From Nocardia xishanensis NBRC 101358 (GTDB taxonomy: Bacteria > Actinomycetota > Actinomycetes > Mycobacteriales > Mycobacteriaceae): a stretch of DNA of 64,000 bases. The stretch covers positions 124,001-188,000 of the forward strand of contig NZ_BDCF01000006.1 in assembly GCF_001613365.1 (NCBI RefSeq), read 5' to 3'. Under the pieces are notes generated by a model. The model was not told where the DNA came from and did no database searches. It was given only the letters and a program-made list of their open reading frames with translations. Shown here one piece after another: positions 41,724-50,097 of this stretch (positions within the stretch are counted from its first letter, which is position 1; each line of letters begins with the position of its first letter). The position numbers and the translations under genes were made by a program.

Positions 41724-42478
41724 CAGGCCACCTCCTTGTCGCGAATTCCCTTGGGATCCAGCACCGTCCTGATGATCCGGAGCTCTTCCTCGCTCGGCAG
41801 CCGCGTCTGGCCCGCGTCGCCGAGCTCGGCGATCTCGAACGAGGTGTTCTCGGCGACCTCGTCCGCGCTCACCCCGGGGTGCAGCGAGAGGGCGCGCATC
41901 GTGTTGCCGGGCCCGCCGAAGTCGAAGACGCCCAGATTGCTCACGACCCGGTGCAGGTGGTGGAAGCGGAAAGCCGGGTTCTCCTGGTCGATCTTGTCGT
42001 AGCCGATGCCGGATACGATGTCGACCTGCTCGCAGAAGACCCGCTTGTTGTGCTTGGGCACCCAGTAGCTGGTGGCGTGGTTGATGGTGTTGCCAGGAGC
42101 GCCACGGACGCCGAACATCTGCCTGGTCGGCCGCTGAAGCGGGCCGAAGGCGGACAGGTTCTGGTTGCCGTACCGGTCGATCTGGTTGGCGCCCATGACC
42201 ACGTGCCGCCGCCCGGAGGCGACCACATCGAAGACCTTGGAGAACGGAATCCAGCCCTCGATGGGGGCTTTCGCGCCGAGCGCCGGGGTTTCGGCCAGGT
42301 ACAGCGCCTCGCCGTCGGAGAGCAGCAGATCCGGCTCGAAGGTGAGGCGGGCCAGCCGGGCGCCGATCGTGGTGACCGGTGACATCGGGCTCGCCATGAT
42401 CTCGCCCGCGCCGCGGAAGATCTCCGCGCAGGCGACGACGCACACTTCGGCGCGGGTGCTAGTGGTGGTATCGGTCAT
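41723..42478 (-). CDS. ipdB: ring-opening hydrolase, beta subunit
   Basis: A 251-residue protein of the type I CoA-transferase fold (Rv3552, 250). Seen are AEIFRGAGEIMASPMSPVTT near residue 18, SDGEALYLAETP near residue 54, GANQIDRYGNQNLS near residue 95 and FDFGGPGNTMRALSLHPG near residue 190. IpdAB does not transfer CoA but hydrolyses the last ring of COCHEA-CoA to a linear acyl-CoA. It lies 4 nt downstream of ipdA. Confidence 0.94.
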   Translation of the reverse strand: MTDTTTSTRAEVCVVACAEIFRGAGEIMASPMSPVTTIGARLARLTFEPDLLLSDGEALYLAETPALGAKAPIEGWIPFSKVFDVVASGRRHVVMGANQIDRYGNQNLSAFGPLQRPTRQMFGVRGAPGNTINHATSYWVPKHNKRVFCEQVDIVSGIGYDKIDQENPAFRFHHLHRVVSNLGVFDFGGPGNTMRALSLHPGVSADEVAENTSFEIAELGDAGQTRLPSEEELRIIRTVLDPKGIRDKEVA

Positions 42479-42482
42479 CGGG

Positions 42483-43361
42483 TCAGCCCTCCTGCGTGGC
42501 GAAAGCGCGGACGGCCGCCTGGTATTCGGCCTCGGAGACGTCGAGGTAGGTGGCCTTGAACTCGGCCCACGACTCGGGCGTCTTGGCGGCGTCCACGTAG
42601 TGACGCTGGAATTTCTCGTCCCGGCCGTAGCTGCCGGAGAAGGTGAAGTGCGCGCCGCCCGGTGCCTCGACCACGCCGTCGACCATCATGCGGTTGAGGA
42701 TGATCGCTTGCTGGGGAACGGCTTTCACCAGCTCCTCGGTCTCGACCAGCCGATCGACCGACAGGTAGCGGCGCTCGGCGGACAGGCAGTACAGATCGTC
42801 GAAGTAGGGGTCGACGCCGGTGTAGGCGGCATTGCCGTGCTTGTCGCCGAGATCGAGATGAACCAGCGCCGCATCGAGATTCAGCGCGGGCATCGCGACG
42901 AGCGTTTCGGTCCGTCCGTCGGCGGCCGGGTAGGGGGAGGCGACGGTCTTCAGCTCGCCCTCCCAGAAATCCATGACCGCGGAGCCGAGCCCGGCGCGGA
43001 TCGGCAGGAAAGGCAGCCGGGCCGCCGCGGCCTGCAGACCGCACTTGATCATGCCCTCGTCCATTTCGCGGACCGTGATTGCGCCCTCGGTGCGCGCCTT
43101 GGCGAACCACGGATCGTAGAAGGGCGCCGAATCCAGCGACACGAAACCGTAGTACGCCTTGCGCACCTTGCCTGCCGAGCAGAGCAGCCCCAGGTCGGGG
43201 CCGCCGTAGCTGACCACGGTCAGATCGGTGAGATCCGAGCGCAGGATGGCCCGCACCAGCGCCATCGGCTTGCGCCGGGAACCCCAGCCGCCGATGCCGA
43301 TGGTCATTCCGCTGCGCAGCTCGCCGACCACGTCGTCGAGCGACATTCGCTTGTCCCGCAT
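42483..43361 (-). CDS. ipdA: ring-opening hydrolase, alpha subunit
   Basis: A 292-residue protein, exactly the mycobacterial IpdA length. The CoA-transferase fold is seen in GMTIGIGGWGSRRKPMALVR near residue 18, TVVSYGGPDLGLLCSAGKV near residue 48 and ALVHLDLGDKHGNAAYTGVD near residue 167. It partners IpdB. ATG 43361 with a short gap to echA20 (26 nt) shows one operon read from the KstR2 site at 44209-44227. Confidence 0.94.
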   Translation of the reverse strand: MRDKRMSLDDVVGELRSGMTIGIGGWGSRRKPMALVRAILRSDLTDLTVVSYGGPDLGLLCSAGKVRKAYYGFVSLDSAPFYDPWFAKARTEGAITVREMDEGMIKCGLQAAAARLPFLPIRAGLGSAVMDFWEGELKTVASPYPAADGRTETLVAMPALNLDAALVHLDLGDKHGNAAYTGVDPYFDDLYCLSAERRYLSVDRLVETEELVKAVPQQAIILNRMMVDGVVEAPGGAHFTFSGSYGRDEKFQRHYVDAAKTPESWAEFKATYLDVSEAEYQAAVRAFATQEG

Positions 43362-43387
43362 GTGTTCTCCTGTATCCGGTGGGCGGG

Positions 43388-44152
43388 CTACTCGCCGGCC
43401 TTGCGCGCCGCGAGGTCGTCTTCGAACCTGGCGCGGATCTCGTCGGCGACGCCCGCCAGGTTCAGCTCGAAGGTGAAGCCCTGCTCGTAGCGGTAGCTGC
43501 GGTGCACGTCCTGCACGTCGATGCCGTTGAGCGCACGCTTGGCCGCACGGATCACCCGGCCGTCCTTGGCCGCGATGTTCTTGGCGACTTCCATCGCGGC
43601 GGCGTCGAGTTCGGCGCGCGGCACCACCTGGTACACCGAGCCGTAGTGGTGCAACTGCTGGGCGGTGATGGTGCTCGCGGTGTAGAACAGCGCGCGCATC
43701 AGATGCTGGGGGACCAGCCGGGAGAGGTGGGTGGCCGCGCCGAGCGCGCCGCGGTCCACCTCGGGCAGGCCGAAGGTGGCGTCGTCGGAGGCGATGACGA
43801 CGTCGGCGTTGCCGACGAGGCCGATGCCGCCGCCGAGGCAGAAGCCCTGCACCACCGCGATGACCGGCACCGGGCAGTCGTACACCGCGGCGAACGCCTC
43901 GAAGCAGCCGTGGTTGGCGTCGATCAGCGCCTGGTGGCCCGGCTTGCTCTGGATCTCCTTGATGTCGACGCCCGCGTTGAAGCCGCGGTTCTCGGCGCGC
44001 AGCACCACGACCTTGGTCTCGGGGTCGCGCCCGGCCGCGCGGACGGCGTCGGCGATGGCGAACCAGCCGTCGGTCGGGATGGCGTTGACCGGCGGGTAGT
44101 CGACCGTGACCACGGTGATGCCGGTTGATTCGGAGTGACGGTTGATCCCCAT
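43388..44152 (-). CDS. echA20: EchA20 ring-D hydrolase (crotonase family)
   Basis: A 254-residue crotonase (Rv3550, 247). VDYPPVNAIPTDGWFAI near residue 18, ENRGFNAGVDIKEIQSKPGH near residue 54 and GFCLGGGIGLVGNADVVIAS near residue 104 are the family marks; PEVDRGALGAATHL carries the usual acid position. EchA20 opens ring D of HIEC-CoA hydrolytically, giving the substrate of IpdAB. ATG 44152 is preferred to an upstream frame extension. It is the first gene of the minus-strand operon. Confidence 0.93.
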   Translation of the reverse strand: MGINRHSESTGITVVTVDYPPVNAIPTDGWFAIADAVRAAGRDPETKVVVLRAENRGFNAGVDIKEIQSKPGHQALIDANHGCFEAFAAVYDCPVPVIAVVQGFCLGGGIGLVGNADVVIASDDATFGLPEVDRGALGAATHLSRLVPQHLMRALFYTASTITAQQLHHYGSVYQVVPRAELDAAAMEVAKNIAAKDGRVIRAAKRALNGIDVQDVHRSYRYEQGFTFELNLAGVADEIRARFEDDLAARKAGE

Positions 44153-44208
44153 CGCATGTCCTTCGTTTCTGAGCTCGTGGTGCGGGCCGGATGTCGTCGG
44201 CATTGGCA

Positions 44209-44227
44209 AAGCAAGCAGTTGCTTGGT
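44209..44227. promoter_or_regulatory. KstR2-type operator between echA20 and the SDR genes
   Basis: AAGCAA-GCAG-TTGCTT (44209-44224) is a perfect 6-bp inverted repeat followed by GGT. It keeps the AAGCAA/TTGCTTGGT look of the two other sites but with wider spacing. It lies 12 nt before the GTG at 44239. Confidence 0.75.
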
Positions 44228-44238
44228 AGGTTAGCACG

Positions 44239-45030
44239 GTGGGACTCGAAATCGATCTGACCGATCGCGTCGTTCTGGTCACCGGCGGCGTTCGTGGTGT
44301 CGGCGCGGGGATCAGCAGGACATTTCTGGCCGCGGGCGCGACGGTGGTCGCGTGCGCCCGGCGCCCGGCCGACGAGCCGGTGGTCCACGACGGCAAGGAG
44401 ATCGAGTACCTGCCCTGCGACGTCCGTGACGGCGACGCGGTCCAGGGCATGATCGACACCGTGATCGCGCGCCACGGGCGGCTCGACCACCTGGTGAACA
44501 ACGCGGGCGGCGCCCCCTTCGCGCTCGCCGCCACCGCGAGCAAGAATTTCCACGCCAAGATCGTGGAGCTGAATCTCCTCGCCCCGCTGCTGGTTTCGCA
44601 AGCCGCCAACGCCGTGATGCAGCAACAGCCCGACGGCGGATCGATCGTGATGATCTCCAGCGTCAGCGGCCACCGGGCCTCGCCGGGCACAGCGGCCTAC
44701 GGCGCGGCCAAGGCGGGCATCGACAACCTGACCCAATCGCTCGCCGTCGAGTGGGCCCCGAAGGTCCGGGTGAACTCGCTGGTGGTCGGCCTGGTCGAGA
44801 CCGAGCTCAGCGAAATGCACTACGGCGACCGCGACGGCATCGATGCCGTCGCCGCGACGGTTCCGCTCGGCAGGATGGCCCGCCCCGAGGACATCGGCCG
44901 CGCCGCCGCCTTCCTTGCCTCGCCCCTCGCCGCCTACGTCAGCGGCGCTTCGCTGCCGGTGCACGGCGGCGGCGAGCGCCCCGCCTTCCTTGCCGCGTCC
45001 ACCGCGGAGCACGACCAGCAGCGGGCCTGA
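44239..45030 (+). CDS. short-chain dehydrogenase of the KstR2 block (Rv3549c-like)
   Basis: A 263-residue SDR: VLVTGGVRGVGAGISRTFL near residue 12, HLVNNAGGAPFAL near residue 86, and the catalytic Ser, Tyr and Lys in MISSVSGH and GTAAYGAAKAG near residues 142-160. It lies in the place of M. tuberculosis Rv3549c, beside echA20 and under the same operator. The substrate in HIP breakdown is not established. GTG 44239 follows the operator closely, suggesting a short leader. Confidence 0.87.
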   Translation: MGLEIDLTDRVVLVTGGVRGVGAGISRTFLAAGATVVACARRPADEPVVHDGKEIEYLPCDVRDGDAVQGMIDTVIARHGRLDHLVNNAGGAPFALAATASKNFHAKIVELNLLAPLLVSQAANAVMQQQPDGGSIVMISSVSGHRASPGTAAYGAAKAGIDNLTQSLAVEWAPKVRVNSLVVGLVETELSEMHYGDRDGIDAVAATVPLGRMARPEDIGRAAAFLASPLAAYVSGASLPVHGGGERPAFLAASTAEHDQQRA

Positions 45031-45061
45031 TCCCGAACGGAACGAAAGAGGACAACAGGTA

Positions 45062-45973
45062 ATGAGCAGCGAGCAGATCTGCGCCGGGCGCACCGTCATC
45101 GTCACCGGCGCGGGCCGCGGCATCGGCCGGGCGCACGCGCTGGCCTTCGCGGCCGCGGGCGCGCGCGTGGTGGTCAACGACCTCGGCTCCGCCCTCGACG
45201 GTGCGTCCACCGCCGAAACGCCTGCTCAGCAGGTGGTCGCCGAAATCGAGGCGATGGGCGGCCAGGCCGTGGCCAACGGTGACGACGTCGCGGACTGGGC
45301 GGGCGCGCGCAACCTGATTCACCAGGCCGTCGACGCGTTCGGCGGCCTCGACGTGCTGGTCAACAACGCGGGCTTCGTGCGTGACCGGATGCTGGTCAAC
45401 CTGGGCGAGGACGAGTGGGACGCGGTGGTGCGGGTGCACCTCAAGGGCCATTTCGCCACCATGCGCCACGCCATCGAATACTGGCGCGGTGAGAGCAAGG
45501 CGGGCCGCCGTGTCGACGCGCGCATCATCAACACCAGCTCGGGCGCGGGCTTGCAGGGCAGCGTCGGCCAAGGCAACTACGGCGCCGCGAAGGCGGGCAT
45601 CGCCGGTCTGACCCTGACCGCCGCCGCCGAGTTCGCCCGGTACGGCGTGACCGTCAACGCCATCGCGCCCGCCGCGCGCACCAGAATGACCGAGACCGTC
45701 TTCGCCGAGACGATGGCCAAGCCGGAGAACGGGTTCGACGCGATGGCGCCGGAGAACATCTCGCCGCTGGTCGTCTGGCTCGGCAGCCCGCAGTCCGCCG
45801 GTGTCACCGGCCGCATGTTCGAGGTGGAGGGCGGCAAGGTCGCGCTGGCCGACGGCTGGCGGCACGGTGTCGCGGTGGATCGCGGTGCCCGTTGGGAGCC
45901 CGCCGAACTCGGTCCGGTCGTCGCGGACCTCATCGCGAAGTCCGCGCCACCGGAGCCGGTGTACGGAGCCTGA
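45062..45973 (+). CDS. short-chain dehydrogenase (Rv3548c-like)
   Basis: A 303-residue SDR (Rv3548c 304), longer than usual. The cofactor site is VIVTGAGRGIGRAHALAFAA near residue 13, VNDLGSALDGAS marks the family of hydroxyacyl-CoA dehydrogenase type SDRs, VLVNNAGFVRDRML is near residue 98, and NTSSGAGLQGSVGQGNYGAA holds Ser and Tyr. It ends with a helical tail. It lies 31 nt after the previous SDR and closes the unit. Confidence 0.87.
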   Translation: MSSEQICAGRTVIVTGAGRGIGRAHALAFAAAGARVVVNDLGSALDGASTAETPAQQVVAEIEAMGGQAVANGDDVADWAGARNLIHQAVDAFGGLDVLVNNAGFVRDRMLVNLGEDEWDAVVRVHLKGHFATMRHAIEYWRGESKAGRRVDARIINTSSGAGLQGSVGQGNYGAAKAGIAGLTLTAAAEFARYGVTVNAIAPAARTRMTETVFAETMAKPENGFDAMAPENISPLVVWLGSPQSAGVTGRMFEVEGGKVALADGWRHGVAVDRGARWEPAELGPVVADLIAKSAPPEPVYGA

Positions 45974-46036
45974 TCGATTCGTTTGCTGGGCGGGCCATGA
46001 GCCCGACCAGTGAAATCCGAGCTAACGGCATGTGAG

Positions 46037-46063
46037 GCGACGCCCGACCCCTCCGGGCGTCGC
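46037..46063 (+). terminator. hairpin after the SDR operon
   Basis: GCGACGCCCG at 46037-46046 pairs perfectly with 46054-46063 around ACCCCTC. The following TTCG is a weak T run. It lies about 65 nt after the SDR stop. Confidence 0.7.
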
Positions 46064-46198
46064 TTCGTGCTGCCATCCTTCTCCTGCGCGGTTCAGGGCG
46101 GGGGTTTACTATGAGCACCCGTCCGTCGAAAAGTCCCGGATGAAGGTGTTGCGACCGGGCATTAGATCTGCGCTGTACGAAGAGGGGAAGGCTGGCGC

Positions 46199-47566
46199 AT
46201 GGCCGTTGGTCGCACGTTCCGTGCGGTGGCACTAGCCGGAGCTGTGACCGGTTTCACGCTAGTCGGTTCCGCTGCCGCCCTCGCGCAACCCGGTGGCATA
46301 CCGCTCGAAGAGCCGGGACAGCCGCGCGTCCCCGAGTCTCGCGCCTCCACCACAGGCCGCGGATTGCCGCTGGTGCCAATGACTTCCGAGCCCGCCGCCG
46401 AGGACATCGGTCTGTCGGGCGCGGGCTCGGCAGGCGCCGGGGGTTCCGCCGGACTTGGTTCCACTGGTGCCGGGGGTTCCGCCGGACTCGGTTCAGCAGG
46501 CGTCGCAGGTTCCGCCGGATTGGATGCGGCCGGACTTGGTTCCGCGGGTGGCGCGGGATCGACGGGACTTGGTTCCGCCGGTGGCGCGGGGTCGGCCGGA
46601 CTCGGTTCAGCAGGCGTCGCAGGTTCCGCCGGATTGGGTGCGGCCGGACTCGGTTCCGCCGGGTTGGGCGCTGCGCTGGGCACCGGATCGGCGGGACTTG
46701 GGGTGCTACTCGGTACCGGGTCTGTCGGGTTGGGCGCTGTACTCGGTACCGGGTCTGCCGGAGTCGGGGCGCTACTCGGTACCGGTTCGGCAGCGGTGGT
46801 CGGTTCAGCGGCTGTCGGCTCTGCCGGTGTCGGTTCGGCAGCGGTCGGCTCCGCCGGTGCCGGAGTCGGTTCGGCAGCGGTCGGCTCTGCCGGTGTCGGT
46901 TCGGCGGCTGTCGGCTCTGCCGGAGTTGGTTCGGCAGCGGTCGGCTCCGCCGGTGCCGGTGCCGGTGCCGGTGTCGGTTCGGCAGCGGTCGGCTCTGCCG
47001 GTGTCGGTTCGGCAGCGGTCGGCTCTGCCGGAGTTGGTTCGGCGGCTGTTGGTTCCGCTGGTGTCGGTTCGGCGGCTGTTGGTTCCGCTGGTGTCGGTTC
47101 GGCGGCCGTTGGTTCCGCTGGCGTGGGTTCCGCCGCCGTCGGTACGGCCGCCCTCGGTTCGGCCGCGGTCGGCTCCGCGTCGCCGCTGTTGCTCCTGCTG
47201 ATCCCGTTGCCACCGTCGGCCCCGGCGATTCCCACTGCGCCCCTGGTCATTCCGCCCGCCCCCGACGACTCCGCTCCACGGCTCGCACCCGTCCCGGTCG
47301 CCGCGCCGCCCGCCTCGGACGCGGTTCCGGAGCAGTCGCCGCCCGCTCCCGTCTTACCGCAAGCGCCGGTGAATCCGAACCCCAACGTGCGCCCGACGAG
47401 CGCCGACGACGGACTGCCCGCACCGAACGTGCTCTCGGTCGTCGGTGGCCTCATCGCGCTAGCGCTCGCCGGAACCGGTTCCGGCGCGGTCAGTTTCCAG
47501 AGCGCCTCCGCCGCGCAGGCCAGGGTGGACGCCGCCCGCGCCCAGTTCTTCGGCCCGAGGTCGTGA
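46199..47566 (+). CDS. secreted Gly-Ser-Ala repeat protein
   Basis: A 455-residue protein. It has an N-terminal signal peptide (basic TFRAV start, hydrophobic core, likely cleavage after Ala29 in AALA-QPG). Then come a Pro-rich linker and about 250 residues of low-complexity repeats built from GSAGL, GSAAV and GSAGV, mostly as a 10-residue unit. A Pro-rich stretch and a C-terminal hydrophobic segment (VLSVVGGLIALALAGTG) precede a short tail. A wall-associated or membrane-tethered surface protein is likely; no known family. The plus frame is chosen because only it has a signal peptide and membrane anchor. Confidence 0.7.
   Translation: MAVGRTFRAVALAGAVTGFTLVGSAAALAQPGGIPLEEPGQPRVPESRASTTGRGLPLVPMTSEPAAEDIGLSGAGSAGAGGSAGLGSTGAGGSAGLGSAGVAGSAGLDAAGLGSAGGAGSTGLGSAGGAGSAGLGSAGVAGSAGLGAAGLGSAGLGAALGTGSAGLGVLLGTGSVGLGAVLGTGSAGVGALLGTGSAAVVGSAAVGSAGVGSAAVGSAGAGVGSAAVGSAGVGSAAVGSAGVGSAAVGSAGAGAGAGVGSAAVGSAGVGSAAVGSAGVGSAAVGSAGVGSAAVGSAGVGSAAVGSAGVGSAAVGTAALGSAAVGSASPLLLLLIPLPPSAPAIPTAPLVIPPAPDDSAPRLAPVPVAAPPASDAVPEQSPPAPVLPQAPVNPNPNVRPTSADDGLPAPNVLSVVGGLIALALAGTGSGAVSFQSASAAQARVDAARAQFFGPRS
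46797..47150 (+). repeat. minisatellite of about 30-nt units
   Basis: About ten units of 30 nt (some 36 or 48 nt) each encode GSAAVGSAGV-like decapeptides. The 48-nt unit holds GCCGGT four times in tandem near 46951-46974. Several neighbouring units are identical over most of their length, a sign of recent copying. Confidence 0.85.
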
Positions 47567-47576
47567 GGGGTCGGCG

Positions 47577-48092
47577 ATGAGTGAGAGCAGAGCGCAGAGC
47601 AGCTCCCGGTCCTACCGGCGGGTGGCGGCCGCGGTCGACGCGGTGTGCGCCGTGGCCGCCGACTACGACGCGACCACGCTGGACGAGGTGGTCGCCGCGG
47701 TCGCCTACGAGCGAGAGCGGGATATCGAGATCGCCAGCGCCCAGCTGGGTCCCGGCGTCTGCGGGCAGCGCAGGTTCTATCCCGACCGGGACGTCATCGT
47801 GCTGGCCACCGCATTGCCGAGCCGCGACCACACGCTGGCCCACGAGCTCGGCCACATCGTCTTCGACCACGAAGGCGCGCCCGCGCCGGAGGTGACGCTG
47901 GAGGCGAGCGACGATCTGATCGCCTACATGCTCAGCCAGCGTGCCCATCAGCAGATCGTCGACGACGGCGCCGACGAACTCGCCGAATGGGAGGCCGAGA
48001 CCTTCGCCGCCATGCTGATGACCCGGCTGCGCGTCTTCAACAGCCGAGGCGCCGGCGTCTCGGTCCTTCGATTCGATGAGGCACTCGGATGA
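47577..48092 (+). CDS. ImmA/IrrE-family metalloprotease-like protein
   Basis: A 171-residue protein with the zinc motif HELGH near residue 88 (LAHELGHIVFDHEG) and a later Glu (EWEAETFAAMLM near residue 140) as third ligand. Such ImmA/IrrE proteins usually cut a helix-turn-helix repressor. It starts 10 nt after the repeat-protein gene and overlaps the next gene by ATGA. No canonical partner repressor is in the same operon; the nearest DNA-binding protein is the EspR-like gene at 49681 on the other strand. Confidence 0.87.
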   Translation: MSESRAQSSSRSYRRVAAAVDAVCAVAADYDATTLDEVVAAVAYERERDIEIASAQLGPGVCGQRRFYPDRDVIVLATALPSRDHTLAHELGHIVFDHEGAPAPEVTLEASDDLIAYMLSQRAHQQIVDDGADELAEWEAETFAAMLMTRLRVFNSRGAGVSVLRFDEALG

Positions 48093-49111
48093 CGTTCTGG
48101 TCGACGGCCATGCTGGTCTGGGTGGCCGCGGGCGCGCGCGTGGGGCGCGTGCTGGTGAAACCCGCGACGACTGCGCGCGTGGCGATCGTCGTCGCGGTGG
48201 CAGCGGTGGCGCTCGGCGCGACGGTCGCGGTGCCCGAAATCGCCCTCGCCATAGACAATCTGCGCCCGCACGGCCTGCGCTCGGGGCTGCTCTCCGACGG
48301 CATCGTGGCGTCGGCATGGCTCGCGTTCGTCACGGCCACCTCGGTGGTGGCCGCCGCGGCATGGCCGGTGGTCTCGCGGCGCAATCTGCGCCAGATCGCC
48401 ACGGTGATCTATGCGGGAGGTACGACCGCGGTGGCCATCGCACTGTCTTGGTCGTACTCGTTCGGCTGGCTGCTCGTCGCGCTCGGCGCGATCTTCATCG
48501 TGGTGACCGGACTGCGCAATCTCGACTGGACGACGCTCGGCCGCGGGATCGCCATCTACACCTTGGGAACCGCGCTGGTCGGCGTGCTCGCGATGCTTCA
48601 GCTGCGGCGCTCGCTTGCCGGCGAGCCACGCACGCCTGCCGGAGAGCCGACGTGGGGCTGGCAGGCGTGGGAAATCGCCGCGCTGCTGGTCGCTTTCGGC
48701 GCGGTGTGGATCGTGGTGGAGCTGTGGGTGCGAGCAAGGGTGCTGCTGAGCCGGATTCGGTCGCTGCATCGCCTGATGGTCGGCCGGTTCCCCGAAGTGG
48801 TGGCGCACGACCAGACCGCAACCTCGACGCAGCTGCGAGCATCGGACCAGGTCGCCCAGATCATGGACGCCCTCTATCTGCAATCCGGCGGCGGCGTCGA
48901 GCTGGCGGCCACGGGAACACCGCCCGCCGCCATCCCCGAGCACGCGGACCGAGTGGCGCGTTGGGCACGAAATCCGTTGGGCGACATAGTGATAGACGCC
49001 CGTTGGATCGCACCACCGGAGGGCGTCAGCCCGCGCGGCTGGGTGCAAGCGATCGCGCGCGCCTACGAGTCCACTGCGGGCGCGCATTCGGAGCAGACGG
49101 TTTCGCGATGA
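48089..49111 (+). CDS. MAB_1171c-like multi-helix membrane protein
   Basis: A 340-residue protein with six or seven N-terminal membrane helices (residues 1-225, including YAGGTTAVAIALSWSYSFG) and a cytoplasmic C-terminal domain from about residue 230. This is the layout of the MAB_1171c/DUF6545 proteins that accompany ImmA/IrrE proteases in actinobacteria. It is translationally coupled to the protease gene. A membrane signal receptor for the protease is a reasonable guess; no direct evidence. Confidence 0.72.
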   Translation: MTFWSTAMLVWVAAGARVGRVLVKPATTARVAIVVAVAAVALGATVAVPEIALAIDNLRPHGLRSGLLSDGIVASAWLAFVTATSVVAAAAWPVVSRRNLRQIATVIYAGGTTAVAIALSWSYSFGWLLVALGAIFIVVTGLRNLDWTTLGRGIAIYTLGTALVGVLAMLQLRRSLAGEPRTPAGEPTWGWQAWEIAALLVAFGAVWIVVELWVRARVLLSRIRSLHRLMVGRFPEVVAHDQTATSTQLRASDQVAQIMDALYLQSGGGVELAATGTPPAAIPEHADRVARWARNPLGDIVIDARWIAPPEGVSPRGWVQAIARAYESTAGAHSEQTVSR

Positions 49112-49680
49112 CCTGCCGTGCGGCGACCACACGCCGCGCCGAATCGGTATCGCTTGGGCAAGCGATGACATCCGCCGTTCCCCGTGACGCACCACGTTTC
49201 TCGGCGCCGAGTGTTGCCGGTCTGCATCGATGACGTCGACTCGAGGGTGCTTATGTCAGCTCACAGCTCACAGCGCACACCGCATGCCGGTGAGGGCATC
49301 GTCACCGTGACGGCAGCGGCGCGGGTTAGAAGTTGGACCCGCGTCCATCAGCGTAATGTAATGACCCCTGGAAATCGGGGCTCCCAACCGAAGGCGGAAC
49401 TTGCTCGCGCGGTCTTCCGCCGTGTGGCATGCGTTTGCACAATGGCGATCGCAACCCGCATGGGATCGCTCGATAGGTGAACTTTCAAACGTTCTTGCAC
49501 AGAGCGGAATCCGAATCGGTGCGCAATCCGCGGGCACGACAGAATGCGCGCACAACGCCGAATTGGTTTCGGCAGGTAGCTTTCTGTTGCGGTGGTCCCG
49601 TCCCTCCTCGGGAAGCTGGTTCGCGCACAACGCAGCACAGTGCGACCGATGGCCGCACTGTGCTGCGCTGTGGGAGAACC
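49112..49680. other. 569-nt intergenic region
   Basis: No frame shows family resemblance, signal peptide or good ribosome site. The stretch is less GC-rich in parts than its surroundings. It contains a short tandem AGCTCAC duplication near 49258-49272 and a strong hairpin at 49631-49667. Confidence 0.55.
49631..49667 (-). terminator. perfect hairpin after the EspR-like gene
   Basis: CGCAGCACAGTGCG at 49631-49644 pairs over all 14 bases with 49654-49667 around a 9-nt loop. It lies 13 nt beyond the minus-strand regulator stop. There is no long T run, so it may terminate weakly or protect the mRNA 3' end. Confidence 0.65.
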
Positions 49681-50097
49681 CTATTCGGTTCCGTCCGGAG
49701 GAATTTCGGGCAAGCCCTCGCTCGCCCGCAACTTCTCCGCCATGGAGGTGAGAAGGTTCTGTGATTCTTCGGAAAGATCGAACGCCCTACTCGACAGCCG
49801 ACGCAGTCCGTAGCCCTGCAGCTGGGACAGCAGCTCTAGATCGTGATCGATCTTGGCGGCATAGATGTCGTTGAAGAAGTAGTCCGGCTTGACCTTGAAG
49901 AACTTGGCCAGTGCAGCCACCGTTTCGTCCGACGGGTTGGTCCGTTGGCCCGACCGCAACTGCGAGAGATACGGTTTCGAGATCGGATGCCCGGAGGCCG
50001 TCAGCGCAGCCGCAACCTCCGCGTTGGTGTGCGGCTTGCGCCCCGGGGGATGCACGGTTTCGAACAGCTTGTTCAGCCGCGCCGCGAAATCAGCCAT
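49681..50097 (-). CDS. espR: EspR-like helix-turn-helix regulator
   Basis: A 138-residue protein closely similar in layout to M. tuberculosis EspR (132): FAARLNKLFETVHPPGRKPH at the N-terminus, then PYLSQLRSGQRTNPSDETVA (recognition helix) and FFKVKPDYFFNDI. EspR is a nucleoid-associated protein that binds many promoters and activates the espACD locus for ESX-1. Its presence suggests the same kind of global role here. The C-terminal part that forms the dimer is present. No Esp genes are nearby. Confidence 0.85.
   Translation of the reverse strand: MADFAARLNKLFETVHPPGRKPHTNAEVAAALTASGHPISKPYLSQLRSGQRTNPSDETVAALAKFFKVKPDYFFNDIYAAKIDHDLELLSQLQGYGLRRLSSRAFDLSEESQNLLTSMAEKLRASEGLPEIPPDGTE

Noticed and set aside
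46797..47150. Repeats considered as a CRISPR array.
   Set aside because: The units are contiguous, coding, and lack unique spacers; no cas genes are near.
46162..47454. Minus-strand frame with Pro-Glu-Ala repeats as a possible gene.
   Set aside because: No signal peptide or ribosome site, and it is antisense to a frame that has a signal peptide, anchor and repeats. Kept only as a low-interest finding.
49184..49813. Several short plus-strand frames in the 49.2-49.8 kb gap.
   Set aside because: They overlap each other and espR, lack good starts and resemble no family.
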